Source: Aptenodytes patagonicus
Lineage: Eukaryota; Chordata; Aves; Sphenisciformes; Spheniscidae
Reading direction: 5' to 3'
Length of the DNA: 64,000 bases
Assembly: GCF_965638725.1 (NCBI RefSeq)
Contig: NC_134959.1
Coordinates: 14,743,417 to 14,807,416 of the forward strand
The position numbers and the translations under genes were made by a program. The notes beneath the pieces were generated by a model, which saw nothing but the letters and a program-made list of their open reading frames with translations, had not been told where the DNA came from and did not search any database. Shown here one piece after another: positions 37,101-46,075 of the stretch. Position 1 is the first letter of the stretch; the number at the start of each line of letters is the position of its first letter.

Positions 37101-38807
37101 TGCTGCAAATATGCTGTGATTGTGCACATTTTACTACGTATGTTGAAAACCTATACTGAGAATGAACAGACTATTGTGAAAGATGGTCAACTGCGTGGGG
37201 TTTTCTTTCTAAAAGAAAGCACCAGTGCTTCCCCAAGAAAACCCTTCCAAAGCAGAAAGGGTCTTTAAAAGGGACTTCCCTCAACTAATGCACAAGAATA
37301 TTGAGTGGAAATCAACCTTCCTGTGTCCTTACACACCCTGGACAGAACCACAGTGGATAAACTCCATGCATGCAGAACACAAACGCTGTTACAATCTGGT
37401 ATAACTAAGTGTTCAATAGCTCTTGCTCTGCAGGGCACTGTCTCAGCATTTATAAATTAATATTGGCCAAATACAGCTGATAACTAGGAACAAGGCATGG
37501 GTTCTCTAAGGCAGAGGAATACATAGGATTCCTTAACCCTACTGTTCACTTACAAATGAGACAAACCTCAGGGGAGTCATAGAGCTTTTGAGGTCTTAGA
37601 ATCTGTTCAAAGTGAATACTACTAAATAGGGCTCTCTCCATCAGTGACTTCACAATACACTCCAACACCGGCTGGTTCCGAAAATGTGTTGATTTCTAGG
37701 TCTGCCTTGTTGAGCCTCATCTCTTTTTCTCTGGCACATGAGCACTCAAAAGGCATACAGTATACAAGCTAAAATTTTAAGTCCTAGTGCTCTGCATCAA
37801 AACTTTGCAGTTGCATTGATACTAACTTGCCTTTTATTAAGTGTTCAAGCTGTGAGATCAGGCATGCATGACAGAGTTACGTTTTTAACTTGCAGGGCAT
37901 CTAGAACTTGAGGTAAAAATCTTGTTCTGTTTGTTTTTAAAATCAAGATGAAATAAGTATTGATACCATATAAAGTGAACAGGATATTTTACAAGACTTC
38001 ACACGTTTCTTCCAGAGCAGGAAGACTCTGAGGATCAATAATCACTGTATCAAAAAGGCCATAAAACAATTGGCAGACACCAGATGTTACCCTTAGATGT
38101 TTCGTCCAGTGATCTTAAGACATTATTCCCTCTACAACCCAAAATGTTAAATATAAAACAAAGGTAATGAAATCCAAGCAATTGAAATCTTCACTTGAGG
38201 CATGCTTATGTGCACCTTCCAGAAGCCAAGTAACAAGGTCATCCCATATAGTTTCACTTAGGAGTTTTTCTGGAATTAAATCTACCTGGCTTGCTTATTG
38301 CTTCCTCTTTAGTACATCTCCAGGAACAATTCACTGAAAGTATGCGGTAGAGCTACATTGGACAGCCACTACACAACTGTAAGCACTTTAAGACTCAGAT
38401 GGTATCACCTTTGTGATGGCCACAAAACCTTAAACTGATATTTTAAGTTGCCTTAAATGTATAGATGTTTTAAAATAGAACTAGAGACTCAGCATCAAAA
38501 TTCTCTGCATGAAATCTGAACAACTCTTACTGTCCCTAGCTACTTAGCAACCTAAGGACCACCAATTTCCTGCAAGAGAAACCTGAGTATGATTTTGATA
38601 AGTATAATGAACCATATTTTAAAAGATCTCAGAAGTATTCCTGATGTAATTCCACAGATTTCAGGAAGTTTATCTTAGCAATTATTTTACTACTTCAAGT
38701 TTATTTGAACCTGAAACTGAGCAAAAGGCAAAATCCCACAACCAGAGAACAGGCAGTCTGCATTTGCAAGCTTCAGGATTCCTTATCCTTTTCCTAAACT
38801 GGGCAGG
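28183..38807. other. AT-rich non-coding stretch, no gene recognised
   Basis: Ten kilobases with no recognisable gene, LTR or LINE. Homopolymers include T15 at about 31033-31047 and A18 at 32129-32146. Chance-length frames at 28875-29327 and 36798-37268 (plus) and 33413-33896 (minus) lack known motifs. A strong-looking plus-strand donor (CTGAG then GTAAGC) sits at 36875/36876 with no convincing exon upstream. This is likely intron or intergenic DNA. Confidence 0.6.
32129..32146 (+). repeat. A18 homopolymer
   Basis: Eighteen uninterrupted adenines preceded by GTTATATT. No retroposon body is recognised upstream, so I do not call it a tail. Confidence 0.9.
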
Positions 38808-38812
38808 GAGCC
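38808..38812. repeat. Target-site duplication GAGCC, left copy
   Basis: GAGCC lies directly before the LTR terminus at 38813 and is repeated exactly at 39399-39403. Confidence 0.94.
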
Positions 38813-39398
38813 TGTCATGGTTTAACCCCAGCTGGCGACTAAGCCCCACACAGCCACTCACTTCCCCCACAGCGGGATGGGGGAGAGAATTGGAAGGTGA
38901 AAGTGAGAAAACTCGTGGGTTGAGATCAAGACAGTTTAACAGGGAAAGCAAAAGCCGCACACACAAGCAAAGCAAAACAAGGAATCCATTCACTCCTTCC
39001 CATGGGCAGGCGGGTGTTCAGCCATCTCCAGGAAAGCAGGGCTCCATCACACATAACGGTGACTTGGGAAGACAAACGCCATCACTCCGAACATCCCCCC
39101 CTTCCTCCTTCTTCCCCCAGCTTTATATGCTGAGCATGACGTCATATGGTGTGGGATATCCCTTTGGTCAGTTGGGGTCGGCTGTCCCGGCTGTGCGCCC
39201 TCCCACCTTCTTGTGCACCCTCAGCCTCCTCGCTGGTGGGGTGAGAGGCAGAAAAGGCCTCGACTCTGTGTAAGCACTGCTCAGCAGTAACTGAAACATC
39301 CCTCTATTACCAACACTGTTTCCAGCACAAATCCAAAACAGAGCCCCATGCTAGCTACTGTGGAGAAAATTAACTCTACCCCAGCCAAAACCAGCACA
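38813..39398 (-). mobile_element. Solo LTR of the same ERVL-like family, minus strand
   Basis: A 586-bp LTR, read on the minus strand, opens with TGTGCTGGTTTTGGCTGGGG and closes with GGTTAAACCATGACA. Both TG and CA ends are intact. It is flanked by exact GAGCC duplications. U3 keeps a consensus TGACGTCA element (39137-39144) about 10 bp upstream of a TATAAA box (39122-39127). Downstream come the TTAAACTG, CTCAACCCACGAG and TTCTCTCCCCCATCC blocks shared with the plus-strand copy. No internal retroviral coding sequence lies next to it. With intact ends and promoter motifs it looks less decayed than the copy at 20.5 kb and could still influence nearby transcription. Confidence 0.94.
39122..39144 (-). 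promoter_or_regulatory. LTR core promoter: cAMP-response element and TATA box
   Basis: On the minus strand TGACGTCA (39144-39137) is followed by ATGCTCAGCA and then TATAAA (39127-39122). This arrangement is typical of an RNA polymerase II promoter in retroviral U3. TGACGTCA is the consensus CREB/ATF site. Whether it is active is unknown. Confidence 0.75.
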
Positions 39399-39403
39399 GA
39401 GCC
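39399..39403. repeat. Target-site duplication GAGCC, right copy
   Basis: An exact match to 38808-38812, immediately after the LTR edge. Confidence 0.94.
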
Positions 39404-40626
39404 TAAACATATTAACCATATAAAAATAAACAATCAGCATGGCTCAATGCCTGTGCAAATATTTTTCATAACTACTTACAATAGTGAATTGATTAAAAAG
39501 TATTCTAACTTCTTTAGAAGTCCTTCTATTGCACACAGAGGCCTGATCTACAGTTAAAAGTTTTTGTCAGCATAATCATGTAAGGCGTATTAATAACCTT
39601 ACAGAACCTACCCCTTATAGCCATAGCCAGCAAGAGCACTTTCTACAGTGAAATCCGTCTCAACTGAAAAACTCACCTTGTTAGTTTGAGGTGAGTTTCC
39701 ATTAGACAAGTTTTCCAGTATTCCTTTAATCTAGATCCAACCTTAGCTTAAAATAAACAAATCCAGGATTACCAACTATACTAAGCCTAGACCTGAAGAA
39801 TTTTCCACAGTATCTTCACTCCCTTAGAAATGTGCCTTAAATGTCCACGTTTGCCTTTGAAAATTAATCTTAAGCCACTGCAGTTTTTCACTGCTTGTGC
39901 CTATGAGAAATTTAAAACCCTTGTACATAGGAGTAGAAGTTATCCCTTAATTTCCTTAGCCTAGAACTAACCAGTTTAAGATCCGCATTAGATATTTTAT
40001 GATTTTACTACTTTGGCATCTGCAAAATAATCTCTCAGCAACAATGCTGCCTTCCAAACCATGTAAAGCTTCAGCAGACTGTGAACACAGCTATTTAACA
40101 TCCCAGATTTCTTCTACACCCAACAACACGTATGATGCAATTATACTTCACTTCTTTTTCATGGTCTCAGCGTAACTGAATATGTAGAATACGCTGGAAA
40201 AATAAGATGAGACTGCATTAATTCAACCAGATTAATATGTCCAGTTTGCCAGGATTGGAGTTGTTTTACAAAGAACAAAAAAGAATGTGTGCAGAGTCAT
40301 TTCAGCCCAGACATTCCTGGCGCTGGTTTGCTAGCTTAGCCAACTTTCTTACAGCTCTCAGCTGGAAGTGGCAGCTACCAAAATGTTTGTAACTGTGAGA
40401 GTTGCTGATGCTGAGCCAGGAACTGGTGGTGCAATGGAACCTAGGAATCAGCACTTTGTCACAGAGGAGAGAGGAACTAATCTTTTCTTTCTTTCACACA
40501 CCACGTCTTGAAGGAACACAGATCCACTTCTTGGCATAAATTAGGATGATAGTGATGCATACGTGTTTCTCTGTCAAGGAAAGGGAAAAGATCTTCCAAG
40601 AATCCAAGGCAGTAGGAGACTGAGAA
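39404..40626. other. Non-coding stretch, nothing recognised
   Basis: AT-rich DNA between the LTR and the inverted repeat. No coding frame, repeat family or RNA gene is identified. Confidence 0.6.
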
Positions 40627-40694
40627 GGAATTTGTACCATTACCACCGTAATGTACTCTCTTTGGTACGTTACGGTGGTAATGGTATAAATTCC
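40627..40694. repeat. Inverted repeat with 30-bp arms and 8-base spacer
   Basis: The left arm at 40627-40656 (starts GGAATTTGTACC, ends GTAATGTAC) is the reverse complement of the right arm at 40665-40694 (starts GTACGTTACGG, ends TATAAATTCC), except at two positions. In plus-strand RNA both exceptions would be G-U pairs, giving an unbroken 30-bp stem over the loop TCTCTTTG. One more A-T pair extends the base of the stem. The same sequence therefore reads almost identically on both strands. It could be a fold-back microRNA-like precursor, a tiny MITE-type palindrome or a fold-back duplication. I do not recognise it as a known element. Confidence 0.92.
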
Positions 40695-40725
40695 TCCTGT
40701 ACCATCTTTGGCACATTACGGTGCC
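40657..40725 (+). repeat. Imperfect direct repeat of the hairpin right arm
   Basis: TCTTTGGTACGTTACGGTG at 40659-40677 recurs as TCTTTGGCACATTACGGTG at 40705-40723, with two transitions. The second copy also forms a short stem of its own (GGCAC / GTGCC). The unit has therefore been duplicated both as an inverted and as a direct copy. Confidence 0.85.
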
Positions 40726-43700
40726 AATTCAGAAAGGTATGCAGGTAGTCTCAATGACTGCAGCAACACTGCAAGAGTTCCAGGGTAAGAGGTGGGAATG
40801 TTTGCCACTGTCACTGTACCAAATGACCAAAATATGCAAAAGACACTGGGCAGTGTTAGTCCTCCAATAAATCTGTCGGTCATGCACTAAGCCTGGCTGG
40901 GTATCAGAGGTTTAACCCAAGATTGTTCTTTCTAAATCATGTTTACATTATATTCTTCTGCAGAAAAGGTCATTTCTCTCTGATTTTTTGGTGTTAGCTT
41001 GTCTTTCCTTTGTATGTGTGCAGCACAGATTATGGTGGAGCCCTGCCCCCATATGGTGCTCTAAGCTTTACTAAATTGATTACAATTAAAATAGACGGTT
41101 CTTTGACTGATCCTCTTTTCTTAAGTAGAACTAATGCAGATTAACTATCCATAGAAAGAGGCTTGAAGTATCCAGCGCAAGAGGAATCTCATCTTAAACG
41201 TTAGCAGTGGTATCACCATGTGTCACCATCATCGTTTAATGTGTTGTGCTGTTTGACAATATCATAAAAATGAGCAACTAAAAATATACTTCTGTGCAAA
41301 ATGACCTAAGTTTTAACTCTCTCACTTGCATTTCATATGTGCTGTCTCATTGAATGGCAGTTCAAACTGCAACAAGAAGTAGTCCTTGGGTGTCCTTCTG
41401 TCTGAGAATGAACACAGTTGTATATACTGAAAAATTAGGCTGTCCACAGAGCCATAAATATGAAATTTAACTCCTTTTCAATCTTAATTTTTTTCTAAAC
41501 ATATCCAAATACATAAAATGAAAGAGATGCGGAATATTAGAATGACTATTGAGACATGACAAACTCTCATAGTAGAGCATGACATTTTTCACAACTACAT
41601 TCCAAGACATTAAAAAACCCCAAAGCATGAGCATGCATAAATTAATTATTAAACCACAGGACTTTCAAAAATACATTTCTTAATTTTGAACAAGGTGTTT
41701 ATTCTGCTTTGATGAAAAACTTATGGTCAAGGAAATCACTTCCAGCATAAGTAAGCAAATGAATAGAATTTGTACAACTTACTATATAAAAAACACCAAC
41801 GTTTGTACAAGACAAACTGTTTACATAAGAAGCAGATGGATATAAAGGACTGATTCATAGGATACTTTGAGTGAAATAAACAGTAACTCCTGCTTCATTG
41901 TGATTAGTCCTTACAGAATAGATCGATGAGTATCTCACTAGCTGTTGAAGGCACAACAATAAATGCCTGTGGAATTTACACAATTTACAAATACACACCG
42001 CTACAAGTTTTTTTAAATATTCATTTACTCGCCCCCATTTCTCCTCCAGTGACTCACAGAGCTTAGACTACAGGTATTTAAGCCCTCCAAAGATATTCCT
42101 GGATACAAGCATGAAAGGCATGAATGAAGCCAATGGTAGGGGAAAACGAGCTTGTTTTGATTCTTAATGTTCCTAAGACATGAATACTCGAGAATTACTG
42201 AAACATCACAGAAGGGTTATTCAAGTGAAATTACGCGCGGAATGTTTGTCAATGCTTCCGTAAGAAATGCACTTGCTTAACTGTAATCCAACTTCTAGAT
42301 GAAGATTTGGCCCAGTTTTGGGAAAGATGCTCACTCCCAAATAATTTCATTCTTTATATATTTCAGTATGTAAAGAAGTCTATTAGCTTTTAAAACTACA
42401 CAAAATTATGTCTTAAAAAAAAATGTTTTGCAACCACTATTTTCTTAAGAAAAAGTATCTTTGATGAATAATTCTGCAGAAACATAGGTATTTAATTTGA
42501 CTGATATATACTTGAAACTCCACTGCCTTTTAGGGACAGAGGGATGTTAAGAATGCATTGAAATAAATGCCATGGCTAAACTTAGTTGGACTCATAACAA
42601 TATAAGAAAGCAACCATGACAGCCATTACATCAGCAATACAGTACATGCTCATGTTGAACTGGAAGGAAACACTTTTTCACACTGGTTGTACATGGAAGA
42701 TTTAGGTCTGATGACGTTTTATCTCAGCTGGAATTTGGCCAGGAGTATTAGGTTAACTATCCTGTGCCAGTAGAAATTATATTACACCAGTTGTAAAGAT
42801 TTTTGGGTGAAGACTTAGACATCCTCCTAAGTTATTTGTCAAAGCATTTTGACAGCAGCCTGCCTCCTACAAGAAAGTACTGTAGCACACTGAAATGCAA
42901 CTGCAGTACCCAGTGACTTGTAAGGATGCCAGTCTTTCTAGCAGTCACTACACTGTATCTATTACTGTGCAGCACACATGCCACACACTGTACACTTGGT
43001 ATTGTAATTTAGCTCCCACGCATTGCACGAGTATCATTTTCAAAAAGTGTTTGCATGTGGCAAAGAGTTCTGAGAAGCAAGAACAAGCAAGCCAGCAACT
43101 GTTCTTCAGAACATACAAATTTTATTATGGCAAACCACAACAGCAGTTGAGAAACCAAGAATACATCAGAGATTATTATACCATCTGGTATTTTTAGAAA
43201 TATTTTTATTTAAATCTAAAATCATAACCCCCTCGCCCCCCCCAAAAAAAATCTTACATCATATTCCTTTTTCCTTAACATAATCTTCTGGTTGAGCAAC
43301 AAAATGCCCAGCAATAATACTCTTCATGCTAACGGTTTAGACTTTATAACATTATAACTGGCAAAGAGTCCCTGCTGAGAGAAGGGATTGTGACAGATGG
43401 CATGAGATATTGCAGTATTTTTACTGACAAAGCAGTAAGCATGTGATAGAAGTTCAAAATCTATCCAATATATTCCAGTTGAAGCAAGTTTAACAGGCAT
43501 TAAAGCAGAAGCTTGATAGTAATGTTATTTGGAAAAGAGAAGTTTTCAACACCACTGAAAATGCATGTATGACTTTTTTGTTTCTGTTTTCTGGATGAAG
43601 GCTTAAAACTTCCATTTGGGAAATAAACAAAGGGCCAGTTTACAAGTTATCTTCATATGCTAGAATGGGATTAAGAGGCCTGAAGCCAAAATTTAGAGCA

Positions 43701-43776
43701 CTGAAAGAACAGGTTATTTAAGGTAGTGTAATTGGTAGACATTGTGGATTTGATACAGGCAAATGCTTCAGATAAT
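40726..43776. other. AT-rich non-coding stretch, no gene recognised
   Basis: No coding frame or transposon consensus that I can support. A C-run followed by an A-run occurs near 43230-43250. The stretch at 42660-42760 has a faint look of an old interspersed repeat but I cannot assign it. Confidence 0.6.
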
Positions 43777-43792
43777 TATAGAATCATAGAAT
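43777..43792 (-). repeat. CR1 3'-terminal octamer repeat
   Basis: On the minus strand the element ends ATTCTATG then ATTCTATA, two units of the 8-bp repeat that CR1 uses for 3'-end recognition by its reverse transcriptase. This fixes the 3' boundary of the element. Confidence 0.92.
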
Positions 43793-43863
43793 AGTTTGGG
43801 TTGGAAGGGACCTTTAAAGGCCATCTAGTCCAACCCCCCTGCTGTGGGCAGGGACATCTTCAA

Positions 43864-44412
43864 CTAGATCAGGTTGCTCAGAGCCCCGTCCAACCTGACC
43901 TCGAATGTTTCCAGGGATGGGGCATCCACCACCTCTCGAGGCAACCTGTGCCAGTGCTCCACCACCCTCAGCGTAAAAAATTTCTTCCTTATATCTAGTC
44001 TACATCTACCCCCCTTTAGTTTAAAGCCATTCCCCCTTGTCCTGTCGCAACAGGCCCTGCTAAAAAGTTTGCCCCCATCTTTCTTGTAAGCCCCCTTTAA
44101 GTACTGACAGGCTGCAATAAGGTCTCCCTGAAGCCTTCTCTTCTCCAGGCTGAACAACCCCAACTCTCTCAGCCTTTCTTCATAGGAGAGGTGTTCCATC
44201 CCCCTCATCATTTTTGTGGCCCTCCTCTGGACCCACTCCAACAGGTCCATGTCTTTCCTATGCTGAGGGCTCCAGAGCTGGACGCAATACTCTCCAGGTG
44301 GGGTCTCACCAGAGCGGAGCAGAGGGGCAGAATCACCTCCCTCGCCCTGCTGGCCACGCTTCTTTTGATGCAGCCCAGGATACGGTTGGCCTTCTGGGCT
44401 GCGAGCGCACAT
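43864..44412 (-). pseudogene. CR1 ORF2 fragment: C-terminal domain after the reverse transcriptase
   Basis: The true CR1 frame is entered at about 44300 after a frameshift and continues through [55 protein letters not shown] and RLDIRKKFFTLRVVEHWHRLP to the natural end ALSNLI and a TAG at 43864-43866. These are the conserved C-terminal blocks of CR1 ORF2. The codons upstream of about 44300 in this frame are out of register. This stretch is otherwise intact. Confidence 0.93.
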
Positions 44413-44669
44413 TGCTGGCCCATGTCCAGCTTCTCATCCACCAGTACCCCCAAGTCCTTCTCGGCAGGGCTGCTCTCAATCCCTTCATCCCCCAGCCTGT
44501 ATTGATACTGGGGGTTGCCCCAACCCAGGTGCAGGACCTTGCACTTGGCCTTGTTGAACCTCATGAGGTTCACACAGGCCCACTTCTCGACCTTGTCCAG
44601 GTCCCTCTGGATGGCATCCTGTCCCTCTGGCGTGTCGACCGCACCACTCAGCTTGGTGTCATCTGCAAA
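44208..44669 (-). pseudogene. CR1 ORF2 fragment: reverse transcriptase catalytic box and thumb
   Basis: This frame contains the [16 protein letters not shown] region, with the FADD catalytic box at 44669-44658. It continues with [19 protein letters not shown], the [16 protein letters not shown] block and [12 protein letters not shown], and then [12 protein letters not shown]. It loses register near 44300, where the C-terminal frame takes over. The catalytic Asp pair is preserved in sequence but sits in a different frame from the preceding palm region, so no working enzyme can be made. Confidence 0.93.
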
Positions 44670-44689
44670 CTGGCTGAGGGTGCACTCGA

Positions 44690-45150
44690 TCCCACTATGT
44701 CATTGATGAAGACATTAAACAGTATTGGTCCCAATACGGACCCCTGCGGGACGCCACTCATCACCAACCTCCATCTGGACATCGAGCCGTTGACCACTAC
44801 CCTCTGGATGCGACCATCCAACCAATTCCTCACCCACCGGACAGTCCACCCATCAAATCCATAGCTCTCCAGTTTAGAGAGAAGGGTGTTGTGGGGGACC
44901 GTGTCAAAGGCCTTACAGAGGTCCAGACAGACCACATCTGTAGCTCTTCCCATGTCCACTGCTGTAGTCACTCCATCAATGAAGGCCACTAGGTTGGTCA
45001 GGCAGGACTTGCCCTTGGTGAAGCCATGCTGGCTGTCTCGAATCACCTCCCTGTCCTCCATGTGCCTTAGCATAGCTTCCAGGAGGATCTGTTCCATGAT
45101 CTGCCCAGGCACAGACATGAGACTGACCGGCCTGTAGTTCCCGGGGTCTT
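44690..45150 (-). pseudogene. CR1 ORF2 fragment: reverse transcriptase fingers and palm
   Basis: Recognisable blocks in order are [51 protein letters not shown] (motif A with its catalytic Asp), [17 protein letters not shown] and [20 protein letters not shown] (motif B onward). After IND the frame slips near 44690, and the following catalytic box continues in another frame. Confidence 0.94.
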
Positions 45151-45656
45151 CCTTTATTTCCCTTTTTAAAAATGGGGGTTATGTTTCCCCTTTTCCAGTC
45201 AGTGGGAACTTCACCGGACTGCCACAACTTCTCAAATACAATGGATAGCGGCTTAGCAACTTCATCCACCAGTTCCCTCAGGACCCGCAGATGGATCTCA
45301 TCAGGTCCCATGGACTTGTGCACCTTCAGGTGCCTTAGATGGTCTTGATCCTGATGTTCTCCCACAGTGGGCGGCTCGTCATTCTCCCAGTCCCCGCCTT
45401 TGCCTTCTGCGGCTTGGGCGGTGAGGCTCGAGCACTTGCCAGTGAAGACCGAGGCAAAAAAGTCATTGAGTACCTCCACCTTCTCTGTGTCCTGAGTAAC
45501 CAGGTCTCCCGTTTCGTTCCGGAGAGGGCCCACATTTTCCCTCATCTTCCTTTTATCCCCAATGTACCTATAGAATCTTTTCTTGTTGCCCTTGACGTCC
45601 CTGGCCAGATTTAATTCTATCAGGGCTTTAGCTTTCCTAACCTGATCCCTGGCTGC
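45150..45656 (-). pseudogene. CR1 ORF2 fragment: linker and N-terminal reverse transcriptase
   Basis: Open from just after the TGA at 45657-45659. It includes [74 protein letters not shown] and ITPIFKKG, all standard CR1 landmarks. Register is lost at about 45155 in the A-rich Lys codons after FKKG, a slippage-prone spot. It lies in the same frame as the fragment upstream of the stop. Confidence 0.93.
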
Positions 45657-46071
45657 TCAGACAATTTCTCTGTATTCCTCCCAGGCTACCTGTCCTTGCT
45701 TCCACCCTCTGTAGGCTTCCTTTTTGTGTTTGAGTTTGTCCAGGAGCTCCTTGTCCATCCATGCAGGCCTCCTGGCGTTTTTGCCTGACTTCCTCTTTGT
45801 TGGGATGCATCGCTCCTGAGCTTGGAGGAGGTGATCCTTGAATATTACCCGGTTTTCTTGGGCCCCTCTTCCCTCCAGGGCTTTGTCCCATGGCACTCCA
45901 CCAAGCAGAGGTAGGTACCCTGAAGAGGCCAAAGTCTGCTCTCCTGAAGTCCAGGGTAGTGAGCTTGCTGTGCGCCCTCCTCGGTGCCCTAAGGATCTTG
46001 AACTCCACCATTTCATGGTCACTGCAGCCCAGGCTGCTCTTGAGCTTCACATTCACATTAAATTCATCCAT
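45657..46071 (-). pseudogene. CR1 ORF2 fragment: end of the endonuclease domain and linker
   Basis: The first recognisable residues are [15 protein letters not shown] followed by CSDHEMVEF. The SDH triad is the C-terminal catalytic motif of the APE-type endonuclease. The linker follows with [13 protein letters not shown], then a frameshift near 45900, then the [39 protein letters not shown] and WEEYREIV blocks, and a TGA stop. The stop replaces what is normally an Arg codon, consistent with a CGA to TGA change. Everything upstream of this part of the endonuclease is absent. Confidence 0.92.
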
Positions 46072-46075
46072 TTAA

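Larger units (their letters stand above)
43777..46075 (-). mobile_element. CR1 LINE retrotransposon, 5' truncated and inactivated
   Basis: About 2.3 kb of a chicken-repeat-1 (CR1) element on the minus strand, GC-richer than the flanks. Full-length CR1 is about 4.5 kb, so the first ORF and most of the endonuclease are missing, the usual outcome of incomplete target-primed reverse transcription. The 5' break lies just upstream of the endonuclease SDH motif. The second ORF is recognisable from there through reverse transcriptase to its stop at 43864-43866. The frame is broken by a shift near 45900, a TGA at 45657-45659, a shift near 45155, a shift near 44690 and a shift near 44300. The 3' UTR ends in two copies of the CR1 octamer. 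No target-site duplication is expected for CR1 and none is seen. Confidence 0.97.

Noticed and set aside
36798..37268. 156-codon plus-strand frame as a full gene
   Set aside because: It starts on GTG with three ATG codons following and has no domain I know. Only the donor-like site at 36875 was kept, as a weak observation.
42660..42760. Possible old interspersed repeat
   Set aside because: A short stretch felt familiar, but I could not place it in a family or find ends, so I do not call it.
44214..44864. 216-codon plus-strand frame and several others across 43.8-46.1 kb
   Set aside because: These are antisense shadows of the minus-strand CR1 ORF2, whose motifs are unmistakable.
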